This document shows positions 53,251-64,000 of a DNA stretch of 64,000 bases, one piece after another (positions within the stretch are counted from its first letter, which is position 1; every line of letters begins with the position of its first letter). Location: assembly GCA_033032865.1 (NCBI GenBank), contig JAWHQI010000121.1:4216001-4280000 (forward strand), in the 5' to 3' direction. Below the pieces are notes generated by a model. That model saw only the letters and a list, made by a program, of their open reading frames with translations, searched no databases and was not told the origin of the DNA. A program made the translations under genes and the position numbers. The stretch is from Dactylorhiza incarnata (taxonomy: Eukaryota; Streptophyta; Magnoliopsida; Asparagales; Orchidaceae).

Positions 53251-55017
53251 TGATAAAGTAGTTTTTATATAAGTTTTTAATAGAAAATTTTGTAATTATT
53301 TAATTTGAATTTTCCTTTTTATGTCAATTTTAGGTTATAAGTAGTTCTTTTTGTAATTTTGATTCTAACTTAGCCTAATTTTAATATTTGCAGATTTCTG
53401 GGACAAATCGGGAAAAATCACATGTCACGCCCTCGGTCACGCCCGTGACCAAGGGCGTGTAACCTGAAGATCAGTCCAGAGTCGCAGCCGTGCTGTTGAG
53501 CTAGTCCACACCCAGTCACGCCCCAGGTCACGCCCGTGACCCAAAGTCACGCCCGTGACCGGGGGCGTGTAATTTCAGCATCTGCCACGTGGAGCCGCCG
53601 TCGAGACGAGAAGCTGCCGTTGAGAAGTCAACTTGAGTCACGCCCCAGGTCACGCCCGTGACCCAAAGTCACGCCCGTGACCTTCCCGCGTGATCCAAGC
53701 ACGCCGCCGCGGCGTCTGGCTAGCCCATGCCGCATTAAATGAAGCCTTCCTGAGTCACACCCGTGACCCAATTGTCACGCCCGTGACATGTGCGATTTTC
53801 TCCCGCCGTCACGCCAAGCCCACGCCGCGACCGGATCCGATGCTGCAGAGATTACACGCCCTAGGTCACGCCCGTGACCGAGGGCGTGTAACATGAAATT
53901 TTTGCCTATAAATTCAGAGGCTCTCCTTGAGTTCAAAGTTCAGAATTTTGGAGTGGGGAAGGTGCTGCTGGAGCCAATCTTGAGTAGTTTTCCTTTTTCA
54001 TGTTCATGTTCATGTCTCTTTATTTTCATGCTCTCTTCCTTTTCTAATGCAATGTATTAGCTTTCCTTTAGTGCAATAGTCTAGTTTAAGCTTGTAATCT
54101 TGTTTTTCCTAGCTTGCAATTTCCTTTCTTAAGTCTTGTAATAGTTTTTTCATTTAAATAAAAAATAGTTTGTTCTCTTTATTTTGTCTCCTCCTTAGCT
54201 AAAGTTTCTTAATATGCATTTTTATTTTTTTTCCTCTTCCCCCTCCACCATGATTAACTAATCCTCATTAGTACTCGATCAAAATGATCCGAGGATGAGT
54301 TAGACAAGTTATGATTTTCTAAAGTTTTCTTTTTCCGTTTTTATAAACACTTGAATTATCCTTGATTTTTAATTAGTGAGGCCATACTTTCGATATATGG
54401 TTTTCGCTTAAGTTTTCATATTTAGTTAGCCGAGAGGCTCAAAGTATGAATCGATCACTCAAGGGTAAAGAGAGTTGCACGCACCCCTCGAGAGAGGATG
54501 ACGTAAATCTCCCGGATTGGAGTCAAATCCAATAGTGGGGTTCACCTCGTAAAGCAAGTTTTAGGTAATCGATTATAGGACGAGAGTCCGGTTGTTTTTT
54601 CCTAATCTTAGTTGGGCATTAACCTCGAGAGAGGCATGTTCGAGCTTCGGGAACCTCCACGGTCAAGTAGTTCAATTTAAACGGAATTAGATTTAATTTC
54701 TTTTTACTTGTCTTTTCTCACTCCAAGGTGACTTTTGATTGAGTACTAGCCTCTTTTATCATCATCTAAACCCTTAATTTAGCTTGCAATTTCTCTTTTT
54801 TTAGCTAAGAACCAAAACCCCAAAATATCATTAGATAAGATAATAGTGACTTTCCTCAAAGTAGAAGTATTCAACGCGCCCCGTGGAATACGACCTTGGT
54901 ATTTCTTAATATCCTATACTATAGACGATAAGGTACACTTGCCTTTATCAGATATAGTTTTGGAGAAAATCTCAACCCTTCACTAAAATTTCAAAACCGT
55001 AAAAAAAATAGATATCA
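53251..55017 (+). repeat. 3' LTR of J
   Basis: It is identical in layout to the 5' LTR. Differences seen by eye: one G-to-A inside an array word (TCACACCC near 53757), A-to-G at about 53833, one A-to-T near 54596, and one additional T in a T run near 54801. Confidence 0.96.
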
Positions 55018-55820
55018 CTAAACTGCGACTTAATATGGATACGGATGAACGGAAGTCACTGGTGCTTGCTAATGGGACCATAGTTAAAGCTGAGGGAGAA
55101 GTTAGGAATGTAGAAGTAAAAATTGAAGGGACGGTAGTAGTTGCTGACTTCCAAGTTTTGGGGCCAAGTCTGAATCAATCCATTCCAATCTTGGGAGTAC
55201 CATTCTTAAAAGAGAGCGGTGCCACCTTAGATTTTTCTAAGGGGAGTGTCATCTTACCCTGTAAGGTGACGCCCTCCACATGCCCCAGGATTGTATCTGA
55301 AGCGGTAATTTACTCCCCCCTTGTTTTTCCTGATAAACTATCTAGTGATGAAGAAGCCGAGAAAGGAACAGAATCGCTGGAAGGAGCAAAGAATGAAGTG
55401 AAGTTGCAAGCCGTGACAGAAGAGAGGAAGGAGGCAAGAGACGGCACTGATACAAGAATATTGAATGACGAGGGAGAAGGCGGAATGAAACGCCTTGTGA
55501 ATTTTTTTTCGAGTCAAAGTAACAATTGTGAACAATTTAAACAGGTTCATTGGGCTGATCCGGTTGCCATGGCGGTAACAGAAATGAAGCCACCCCCTAC
55601 CAAGGCGGGAAATTCCGCCAGTTATCAACGTTGGCGCTCTCCAACTGTGGAGAAGCTGAGGAAAGAAAAATTGCTGCGTAAATCACGCTCTGCTTCCCTC
55701 CGGTGCGAGAAGGAAGAGGCTAGGGGCAAGGAGGAGACATCCTCCTTGAGCCTTAAAGCCTTCACCTCTTTCCCATCTCGCGCAGCGGGGGAGAACCACC
55801 ACAAATCAGCATACAGCTGA
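55018..55820 (+). pseudogene. protease C-terminal part and basic tail of I
   Basis: This resumes the protease frame after J. LVLANGTIVKAEGEV, VVADFQVLG and SIPILGVPFLKESGATLDF fit the second half of a retropepsin-like aspartic protease. The next 150 residues are acidic then basic, ending in a Lys/Arg/Glu-rich tail. The stop is at 55820; no RT frame follows. Without J the protease would read across CTAAA in frame. The tail has no recognised domain. Confidence 0.7.
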
Positions 55821-57646
55821 TGTGTGAGGGGGTCTCGGGGTCGTGATTACGATGTTTCTTTGGTCTGATTCCGTGCTTTATTATGCTTCTTTGCTGTGTT
55901 GTTTTGTTTAGTTTGGAACAATCTCGTTTTGCTGTTTCCCCTTAAACAATGATTAATACATGTATTTGGTCCACCTTAAAGGACGTTAAACAAAAGGGCT
56001 TCTTGGGAGACAACCCATGGGGAACCGCCTGGTTTCGTCTATCTTTTTAATCCTTTTTGCGTATTGTTATTTCAGTTTGCTAACATTGTAGGTGAAGCTT
56101 TGCTCTCGCGTGGAAGGAGATTTATTTTTGAAGAAATTTGGATTACCGCACTTTTGACATGCTCCTTTGTGAGCATAGGTCAACTCTACCCCTCTCTTAT
56201 TTATGATTGAATCGTTTATTCTAGTAGCTTTAATCAAGTCTGGGGGGAGAGAGCGAGTTGTGCACGTGCACACACGTTGCATAACATGCTAGATTGTGCT
56301 GAGTTAGGATTTTTATTTTGTTGCATGCACGTGCACCTTGTTCACGCACACTTGATCACGCGTGCTTATTGGGTATCGCTGCGAGGTTTTCTCGCTCGTA
56401 AGAATTGAATTGTTAGCATGTGAGTGAGGAGTGGAGAATAATGTTGACTCGCGTAGTGCTCTAGTCAAGGGCTCCCGTCACGCCTAGAAATTCGATTAGA
56501 GTAGAATTAAATTCAGATTTGTAATGTAATTATTTCTGTTATAGTAGCTGAAATTTATTTTACTTTAGTGGTGAATCCGGTGAATCCAACGGTAGCAATA
56601 GGTCGAGTGTAGCAGACTAGGAGTAGCTTATTACTAGGGTCGAAAGGAAGGACAACCTATCTCGGTGGCTAGAACTTGCACTAGGCGACTCTCGACACAA
56701 TTATGTTGAAATACTCGTCATGAAATGTAATATAGGCCATTTCTTGATCCGTTTGAGCTTTTGAAATCCTAACCTATGTAATCACCATTGCAAGCCTATT
56801 TGAGCCTACCTCTCCTCTTTGTTTAGCTCCACTATTTAATATAACCAAAGCCATACAGCCGAACCTATGTTCGCACCAACCGTTGTGCTGAAAGAATTTT
56901 CTTTCTCGATCGCATTTGGTGTCTTCTATGTGTGTATGGCAGGGTTGATTTAGCTGAAGGAGTCGTTTTATTGCGCGTTAAAAATGCTCTTTTGCCGAAA
57001 AGAGAAAAAGAAAAGAAAAGAAAAGAAAATATAAAGGAGTTGTGCAAAAACAATTTTCTCTTGGCAAAAATTTATGTTATTTGGCTCAACACGCACCTAA
57101 TGTTTAGTTGAAGTCTGGGGGTGTCGTATAAGTTCTGAAAATGTTGTAGTGGTGAGTATCATTCTCTTGAGTGCGACAGTTGTGTTGAGTGCGATTCCCA
57201 TCATTCTTCTACTTACCTAGCCTATACTCAACATAAGCCAAATAATTGCCTATAAGTCCTATTGATTTTAGACACGAGTCGTCTCATGCAGTAGAGAGAG
57301 TGCGGACGTGCAAGCCTATGGACACCGACTTTGATGGATTTCTTAGGAGATTGTCCCTACCTTCGATTCAAGTAATACTCTACTCATTAGTCACACTATT
57401 TTCCCTTTTTGCGCAACCGAAAGATTCACCAGGATTCACCATCCAAGTAAGTTAAATTTCAATTTACTGTCTTAGAAATAATTAGATACAACCTTGAGTT
57501 TAATTATATTCTAATGTATTTCTACGCACGAGAGCATGCGACTTCGCATAATTCTCTACTGCTCAAACTCATGCCAACATTCAATTGATCCAACTGGAGA
57601 GTTGAGTAGTTTGCCCGAGACGTGCAAATGGTTATGTCTGGGGGTG
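55821..57646 (+). other. 3' noncoding region of I
   Basis: It contains the stem-loop pair GTCC/GGAC (55969-55984) and TGGGAGACAACCCA (56004-56017), homologous in layout to those of F, H and J. Three polypurine-like GTCTGGGG words occur at about 56240, 57113 and 57637; the last (GTCTGGGGGTG) touches the LTR. No long frame. Confidence 0.6.
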
Positions 57647-57936
57647 TGATGAGTCCTATATATATATATATATTTCTGGACTCATTTGGGCTGTTACTCT
57701 AGTGTTTGCACCACATTTTACGCACGTTTCCATTCATATGTGCTATTTCATGCTAGGTACACGTTTAAGCCCATTTCGGTGTGCAATTGCATTCCTTGGT
57801 GTTGGGGGTAAGCACATTGTGCTCCCCTTCCTTTATTTTAAGTATTTCTGTGTTGGACGTGTATTCCCAGCTGATATGCCATGTTTGCAGGTGACCCGAT
57901 CGCCCTGTTTTCTCCATAAGTAATTTTTGTGCATAT

Positions 57937-58245
57937 CGCACGGTCGTGCGTTTCCTTGACGCACGAACTGTGCGGTTGTGCGTTTGTGTCTGGGAAGAAA
58001 ATGGAGTGTCAGAGTTTACTCGTGCGTTTTAACGCACGGGCGGATTCGCCCGTGCGTGAACAGAACGCACGGTCGACCTGTGTCTTCTTGATTTCAAAGC
58101 GTCGGAGTTTAACCGTGCGTTTGAACACACGGGCGGCGTTGGTCGTGCGTGAAAAAATCACACGGGCGGCGCAGCGTCTTCTCCAAGCCATATTTCATCC
58201 GTTAATATCGCATGGTTTGCGCACGATCGTGCGTTCGACCGTGCG
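57937..58245 (+). repeat. U3 palindrome array of I
   Basis: Variants of GCACGGTCGTGC, CGTGCGTTTGAACGCACG and GGGCGGATTCGCCCG. One word pairs 9 bases on each side of a 2-base centre. Confidence 0.88.
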
Positions 58246-58267
58246 TGACCATTTTTCAGCCTGTTTC

Positions 58268-58276
58268 GTATAAAAG
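58268..58276 (+). promoter_or_regulatory. TATA box in the 3' LTR of I
   Basis: GTATAAAAG, about 20 bases after the last array word. Confidence 0.7.
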
Positions 58277-59176
58277 ATGCAGTTTCGAGGCAGATGGGGA
58301 GCGACGACCAGGGGAAGAGCGGGAGCGATTCAAAGGGCGGGAAAACTCTACCTTCCCGCTAATCTTGAGGGTTGAAGGATTCTCCTTCATCTCCTCCATC
58401 ATCAAGACTATTTCCGGTGACTTTCCACCTCCACCTTTCCATCCGGGAGCATTAGGAGCTTCATCCGCCATTTGCTCAAGCATACCTCACCAAGGAGACC
58501 CAGGAAGTGGTGAAGATCGTAGGAGCGGTGACAGCCTCCTTCGAGCCAAGCTCACCATTTGAGGGCCGAGTCCGGAGAGAGCCCGACAACCTCTCATTCC
58601 GGCCGTGAACCCAAGACGTGATTTCTTCGTTGTGGTCCTTTCTAAACTTTGATGCTTGAACTTGTTTGTTGTTGTTTTATGAATGCTTGTTGAGTAGATC
58701 TTATGGATTACTACTTGTTTTCATATGCAATGTTATTGTGGTGGCATGAATAGCCCCTTTGTCCCTAGCTATTTCTTGTGTTACGTTGTGATTGAAGCCG
58801 CTAGCAATTGCTAGCGGTGATGTTTTGAGAAGAGGTGTGTGCGACCCTCAACCGTCATAGTGCTATTCCGTCCACGCGCCTTCCGAAGCACGGCATCGCG
58901 GCCGTTGCACCCATCTCGCCGTGCGAAGCGGAGTTTTGACCCGCATCTTTCTTCAAGTTGCAATTGCGTAGGAAAACAAATCAAAACCCCCCGTTGTTAT
59001 TATTTAGCCCTTTGAACTGATTTTCTATTGAGAGCAAGTCGTACTACCCAACTTGCGGTCCTTTGAGAACGATATTCGGGGAGATCCTCCCTATTTTATT
59101 ACTTGACAACGACCGGTGCACTGCCGTCGTATCGCATTTCGTGCCTGCTAATTAGTAGTGCCGAAATTGCGCATCA

Positions 59177-60073
59177 CTTACTTAACCTTTCGACTTGAGA
59201 GGCTAAGTGAGAAGTGGCATCCACTTCGTATATCCCGGTTGGTTTAGTAGGGTGTGATCTAGGCGCATTCCATTGATAGGCGTTCATGGCCATTTCCTCG
59301 AATAGGGCTTGGGCGGCCTCCGTGGTTTTGTTATTCAACGTTCCCCCGACGGCCGCATCTATCATCTGTCGCGTGGAAAAATTTAAGCCATTATAAAACG
59401 TCTGGACCTGCAGCCAGGACGACAGCGCGTGATGAGGACATCTACGCAAGAACTCCTTAAAACACTCCCAAGTCTCGTAGAGAGACTCAGAATCAAATTG
59501 AATGAAGGAGGCGATATCTGTGCGTAGTTTAGCGGTTTTAGACGGAGGAAAATACTTAGTTAAAAAATTTTCCGTCAATTGCGCCCGTGTGGTTATGGAT
59601 CCTCTGGGGAGAGAACTTAACCACGCCTTGGCCTTTGTCCGCAGTGAAAATGAAAATAAGCATAAACGAATAGCGTCGTCAGTAACGCTATTAATTTTAT
59701 AGGTACCGCATATTTCCAAAAAACTAGAAAGGTGTAAATTCGGGTCCTCATCTGGCAAACTGTCAAATTGGACAGACTGTTTTACCATTTGAATGATGCT
59801 AGATTTTATTTCAAAATTATTATTAGCCACTGCTGGGGGTGTAATACTCGATCCGGTGTCCTCCAAATTCGGCCTGGCATAATATGCCATGGTCCGTGGC
59901 GGGGCCACATCTGGAGTTTGATCGGTCATAGCTTCAGTGTAAATATCTCCGATAGATTCTTCGGGAAACTCGAGTAAGTTTTGATCGCGAAGTCGGAGGC
60001 GCTCGTGAAGAGTGCACTCGATTTCGGGGTCAAAAGGGATATTCGAATCTTCCGAGGAATTTCCTCGGGTCAT
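59177..60073 (-). pseudogene. gag: gag N-terminal part of H
   Basis: ATG at 60073, 127 bases after the primer site. Frame open to the insertion point of I at 59177 (299 codons). It contains FDPEIECTLHERLRLRD near the start and [13 protein letters not shown]. The gag core follows ([54 protein letters not shown]). It continues on the other side at 43290. The N-terminal half has no stop; the break comes later in the gene. Confidence 0.85.
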
Positions 60074-60199
60074 ATGCTAATAATAAAAATTATTTTATAT
60101 TTTTTGCTTTTTATATATATATTTTTTTGTTTTTGTTTTTATATTATAAAAAATGATAAAAGTAATAGTAATTCCTTTTTTCAAAATAACAACACAAGT

Positions 60200-60216
60200 C
60201 CCCGGCAACGGCGCCA
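60200..60216 (-). promoter_or_regulatory. primer binding site, tRNA-Asp, element H
   Basis: Perfect 17-base complement to the 3' end of plant tRNA-Asp, six bases inside the LTR. Confidence 0.92.
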
Positions 60217-61846
60217 AAAACTTGATGAGTTAAATTTGGATTTTTACAAAACCTTTATGTTACGAGATTTGAATTAGGCGGGTGTTTTCAAAGAGTTTCG
60301 CAAGTACTCCTACTTTGAGAAATTAACCGTTATCCTATCAAGAGATAGAAGTAACAGTCTTTTTCTTCTTTCGAAATATTGACGATTAGACCCTGACTAC
60401 AACGCCGAATTCTTTTTTTTTTTAAATAGAAAAGGAGAGTTTTGCACTAAATGGGTTTGAAAAGCTTTATATTATATTTTAATCCAAACTTAATCATATG
60501 ATAAAGGCAAGTATACCTTATCGCGAGTAATACAAGATATTTTGTTTTAGAAAATATCGGGGTCGTATATTTCCGCGGGTCGTGTTGATTATACCTACGT
60601 TGAGGAACAAACTATTATTTTATCGGAATAAGTTTTCAGTGTGGGATTTTAAAAGCGAACGATAATAAGTGAATAACTAGAGTTCTAAAATGATAATAAT
60701 AAGCGTATAACTAGAGTTCTAAACGATGACAATAATAACGCCCGATGTTGAATTACCTTGAGATGAAAATAGTCTTTTTTAGAAATAAAAGAGATGACTT
60801 TTCAAAATATTAAAACGGCTTGGCCGTGGAGGTTCCATAATTATGAATGCTCCTCTCTCGAGGGTACGCCCACCTGAGATTACGAATATTCGACCGAACT
60901 CTCGTTCTTTAATCGAATCTCCTTAATACTCACATTATGTTGTGAACCCCCATACTGGGTTTTTACTTCCAATTCGGGAGACTTACCTCATCCTCTCTCG
61001 AGGGTAGAGCGCACTTCTCTTTACCCATGAGCGATCAGTCCGTACGCACGAGCCTCTCGGCTAATTACTGTACGGATACGGAAATGAAAACCGCACATTG
61101 ATTATGCGGCTCCACTCAACGTTATTCTCGGGTAAACCTTAAGCGTTAATTTTTTTAGAAAGAGATATTTTATTTTCTTAGAAAACTATTTTTTGGTCTC
61201 AATGCTCTTCGACATCGCGCGCTAAAGGAAACTAGCCACTCATCGGAATGGAGACGACATTAATAATTAGAAAATACATGTTACGATTATAAGCGGATAT
61301 AAGCGCGAAAAAGGGAATTAAAAAGACTTATTTAAAAGCAGTAATAATATCCGTCCCAACCGTCTTAAACAAGTGCTAAAAAGTTCTTAGCCTCTTATCT
61401 AGGATGAGGGTGGTATATAGAAATGAAATACTTATAAAAGTTCAGAAATAATATCCGTCCCAACCATCTTAAACAAGCGCTAAATAAACTCTGCCTCTCA
61501 TCCAGGTTGGGGGTGGTATATAGCAATTATATAAAGACTGAAAAATAAAAAAATCGAAAAGAGTGTTACACACTCAGAACCCAAAATAGGGTTTGGAAAA
61601 CATCACTCAGAAACATTATAACAGTATATAAGAAGATTTTGAAATAAGAAACGAACTATTTTATTGCAAAAATGAACATTATAACTAGACTATGAAAGCA
61701 AAAGTGGCTACCTACGAATACAGAAAATGAAAGCAGAAGTGGCTATCTAAAATGCAGAAAATAACTCAGAAATAAAAGTCCTAAATTACTCCAGAGACTA
61801 GCTAATTCATGAAATTCTGGATGGAAATTACTTAAGCCGAGGCCCT

Positions 61847-61856
61847 CTATTTATAG
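61847..61856 (-). promoter_or_regulatory. TATA box in the 5' LTR of H
   Basis: CTATAAATAG, about 20 bases after the last array word in the sense direction. Confidence 0.7.
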
Positions 61857-61874
61857 GCAAAATTTTATTTTTAC

Positions 61875-62445
61875 ACGCCCTACGTCACAGGCGTGACTTG
61901 GATGTCACGGCCGTGACTTAGGGCGTGACATTTGCTCGACTGTAACGACCGCCTTCTGGAAGAATCCGCCGTCAAATAAGGCTGCACACGGGCGTGACTT
62001 AAAGTGTCACGGGCGTGACTTGAAGTGTCACGGGCATGACAGTGGGCGGCAGATGTCGGCAACATGGGCTGGGCTTTGACTGTGATGCGCTGGTGGTTCA
62101 CGGGCGTGACATGCTGGAACACGGGCGTGACATGAATTGTCACGGGCGTGACATTTGGCGACTTTCGTCGAACGCAGCTCAGCTTTCGTCGAACGCAGCT
62201 TTAAGATCACACGCCCTTGGTCACGGGCGTGACTTGCTGGAACACGAGCGTGACTTACTGGAAATCCGTTGAGACGACGGGACGGTGCACTTATCTGTTG
62301 AGATGGTAATTACACGGGCGTGACATTGAATGTCACGGGTGTGACTTGAACGATTTGTCAGGATTTGATCTGAATAGGGCCGTCCCGTCGAGATTTGAAC
62401 TTTAAAATTACACGCCCTTGGTCACGGGCATGACCGAGGGCGTGA
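61875..62445 (-). repeat. U3 palindrome array of H
   Basis: Variants of GTCACGGGCGTGAC and ACACGGGCGTGAC. Two TTCGTCGAACGCAG words in tandem lie in the middle (about 62164-62200). Confidence 0.9.
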
Positions 62446-62609
62446 CCTGAGAAAATTTTGTCAAAAATTTGAAAAAAAGAAATAAAGCTAAGTTAGAAAA
62501 AAATAATAAAACAAACAATTTATTCATTAATTTACATAGAAAATTTATAATATTAATTAAAATTATACAAATAATTATACTAAAAATATGTATATTTTAC
62601 TACTTATCA

Positions 62610-62799
62610 AATATAGATGACACTTATATATAAGTAACAATCCTCATTAAACATTAAGGTATATATCAAATATAAAACAAGATATAACACCAAACATCAT
62701 GGGCTTATGTGATTCAAACATTAAGTTTACATATGTATTGCCTGGATGGGAGGTACTTGCGGAACTATAAATTTAACTCAACCATGGCACACTTACAAA
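62610..62799. other. AT-rich junction, nothing recognised
   Basis: Sequence between the end of H and the start of recognisable E-family LTR similarity. No element end or frame seen. Confidence 0.4.
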
Positions 62800-64000
62800 A
62801 CTAAGACAAATAAGTGATTATAGAGGGTAAATAAGCCCTAGGTAATTTTATAAGAATTTTAGGAGCAATTATTCCCTTTGAAATAGGTCATAACCCCTTT
62901 AAGGAAATTCCTTATAAGAGGTAATTACATGCTCAAATGGTCTTGGATGATGACGAAACTTTGGTAGTATCTTTATAATCATATTTTAGACCTCTGTTAA
63001 TTTTTGTGTAATTTATTAAAGGATTTAACCAGTGCTTCATTTATAAGGCCTTTATTTTGTCATGGGCCTAAGAAAAAAAATTGAGGGACCAATACTCTTT
63101 GATAAATTATGCAAATTGATGATAGGACATTTCAGAGTATTAGGAAGCTCTGTGAAGTTTTCTTAAAGTATTCATTTAGGTGACAAAATGACTCCCATAA
63201 AATCTACAATTTGGTCAGTAGTCTTTTCTGATGATTAAAAGGGACTTGTAATTTTCCCATAATTTTGCTGTAATTTTTTTTTGGTGGTTCCTTCATAAAT
63301 TTACAAATTTAGATAGATGTTAAATATTAATTATAAAGGACAATTCCTTACTGTAAAAATATGATATGCTGTATTTGCTGTTATTTTATCATCATAGATT
63401 TATCATAATTTTTGAAGAGCCGTATCATAAGAATATTTTACACTTCATGTTCAATTTCATACTTGGCCAATGTCGAGGAAATTAAAAATAGATGCCAAAT
63501 AAATAAGGAAAATTATGATTCTCTGGATTTAGTCATATGATATCATGATAGACTCCCAGTAATAATCTTGGGTCAATTGGATGAATATTTGGAGTACTTC
63601 TACTTATTAGCTTCATATAGTTAGTTGGTCTACGTATAGTAAAACGGTAGAACGGAGATAACTTGTAGACCATTAGGTGGGAATGGGAGGTAGTTGGTGT
63701 ACCAGATTTGGATGAAGCGATTTGAGATCTCCAATATGAGTCTATGTGTTGAGTGTACATGGTGGGTTAAGGGTGAGGTTGTGCTAGAGATTGACGAAGG
63801 ATCGTCTTTCCCCTAGCGGGTCATAAAATACTTAGGGTAATCTAAGTGTAATAACAAGGAGGGGGTAATCTTATAGGTAGATATCAACAACACTAAGTGT
63901 CTTAAGAAAGAGAGCTTTGGGCTATCATCCCGTCACAGTTCCTAGTACCGCTGCGAGCCCCTCACAGGGTAGCCCTCGGGAAGTCCAAGATTAACCGTAA
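62800..64000 (+). repeat. second copy of the E-family LTR, partial
   Basis: The plus strand is similar to the reverse complement of about 19540-20800 in E, for example GATAGGACATTTCAGAG and GGTCTTGGATGATGA. It runs off the window. The part corresponding to the LTR start and the CGTTCGAC array is missing on the left, so it is truncated or begins within a rearrangement. Confidence 0.75.
63901..63989 (+). other. 88-nt structured motif, copy in the second E-family LTR
   Basis: CTTAAG to TCCAAG, 89 bases, with TTTGGG...CATCCCG and CCCCTCACAGGG hairpins. Confidence 0.7.

Larger units (their letters stand above)
44277..55017 (+). mobile_element. complete Athila-type element J, probably autonomous
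   Basis: The two LTRs (44277-46042, 1766 bp; 53251-55017, 1767 bp) differ at about three substitutions and one extra T by eye. The duplication CTAAA is exact (44272-44276 and 55018-55022). Primer site, intact gag-pol frame, 3' noncoding motifs and polypurine tract are all present. No env-like frame follows pol. It is the youngest insertion in this nest and the only element here able to encode all enzymes. Confidence 0.97.
43291..59176 (+). mobile_element. gypsy element I (gag-protease only) with nested J
   Basis: It starts TGATGAGTCC and ends CGCATCA, with exact duplication CTTAC (43286-43290 and 59177-59181). Only a damaged left LTR remains (43291 to about 43680). The right LTR is complete (57647-59176). 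The coding part is a gag end joined to protease, interrupted by J (44277-55017), followed by about 1.8 kb of noncoding DNA. No RT, RNase H or integrase is seen. The 3' noncoding motifs resemble those of Athila elements. Confidence 0.85.
57647..59176 (+). repeat. 3' LTR of I
   Basis: 1530 bp, TGATGAGTCC to CGCATCA. Starts with a TA repeat, then acceptor-like ATGTTTGCAG (57881-57890). The CGTGCG/CGCACG palindrome array follows (57937-58245), then TATA GTATAAAAG (58268-58276), a leader, and a U5 with CTAGCAATTGCTAG. Confidence 0.85.
38096..62609 (-). mobile_element. Athila-type element H (gag-protease only) with nested I and J
   Basis: LTRs are 38096-40476 (2381 bp) and 60223-62609 (2387 bp), a few percent different. 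The primer site at 60200-60216 fits tRNA-Asp perfectly. The gag frame stops at the insertion point of I (59176/43291) and resumes on the other side, so H was one unit of about 8.6 kb. Its coding part ends after protease; RT, RNase H and integrase are missing. The flanks GTACC and AATAT do not match, so one end has been altered since insertion. Confidence 0.88.
60223..62609 (-). repeat. 5' LTR of H
   Basis: In the sense direction: TGATAAGTAG start, T-rich tract with acceptor-like ATTTTCTCAG (62447), palindrome array (62445-61875), TATA CTATAAATAG (61856-61847), tandem leader segments of about 120 bases around 61340-61520, and the R/U5 block. Confidence 0.9.

Noticed and set aside
57657..57672. 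TA repeat at the LTR start of I as a TATA box
   Set aside because: It is at the very edge of the LTR; GTATAAAAG at 58268, after the array, is the better promoter candidate.

Overview
This window is plant nuclear DNA made almost entirely of nested transposable elements. I see no intact host gene, no tRNA or rRNA gene and no CRISPR array. The plant origin follows from the families present: Ty3/gypsy elements of the Athila type primed by tRNA-Asp, a Tekay/Del-type chromovirus, Ty1/copia elements with initiator-tRNA-Met primer sites, and a hAT DNA transposon. The species cannot be named from the sequence alone.

Layout. Bases 1-5582 hold a decayed Athila element on the minus strand (A), cut by the window edge. 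Bases 5583-6979 are an unresolved LTR-like stretch that carries a possible short spliced minus-strand reading frame. The 3' end of a copia element follows (6980-8277), then a solo LTR of family A (8457-10454, target duplication AGAAA) and a short non-autonomous copia element on the minus strand (C, 10520-14912). Bases 14913-15898 are unassigned. A hAT transposon spans 15907-37862 with 8-bp target duplications. Inside it lies a chromovirus (D, 17976-37610, duplication ATTGG). D's 5' LTR was itself hit by a 5.1-kb solo LTR (E, 18183-23308), and its 3' LTR by an Athila-type non-autonomous element (F, 30899-36585, duplication TGCAT). The second nest is H (38096-62609), containing I (43291-59176, duplication CTTAC), containing J (44277-55017, duplication CTAAA). 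The right edge is a second copy of the E-family LTR.

Working relations. J is the only element with an unbroken gag-pol frame (1762 codons), and its two LTRs are almost identical. H and I encode only gag and protease. F encodes a single unfamiliar 327-residue protein. F and H keep the same tRNA-Asp primer site as J, and F, H and I share 3' noncoding motifs with it, so J-like elements are the natural candidates to mobilise them in trans.

The most interesting content is non-coding. Several short structured motifs recur in divergent families, some with paired (compensatory) base changes. These are an 88-nt leader motif shared by Athila elements and the Tekay-type LTR, double-stem hairpins in the 3' noncoding region, a hairpin before an internal polypurine tract, and a stem-loop pair after the pol/protease stop. 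In addition, most LTR families here carry a family-specific array of short palindromes, usually just upstream of the TATA box.
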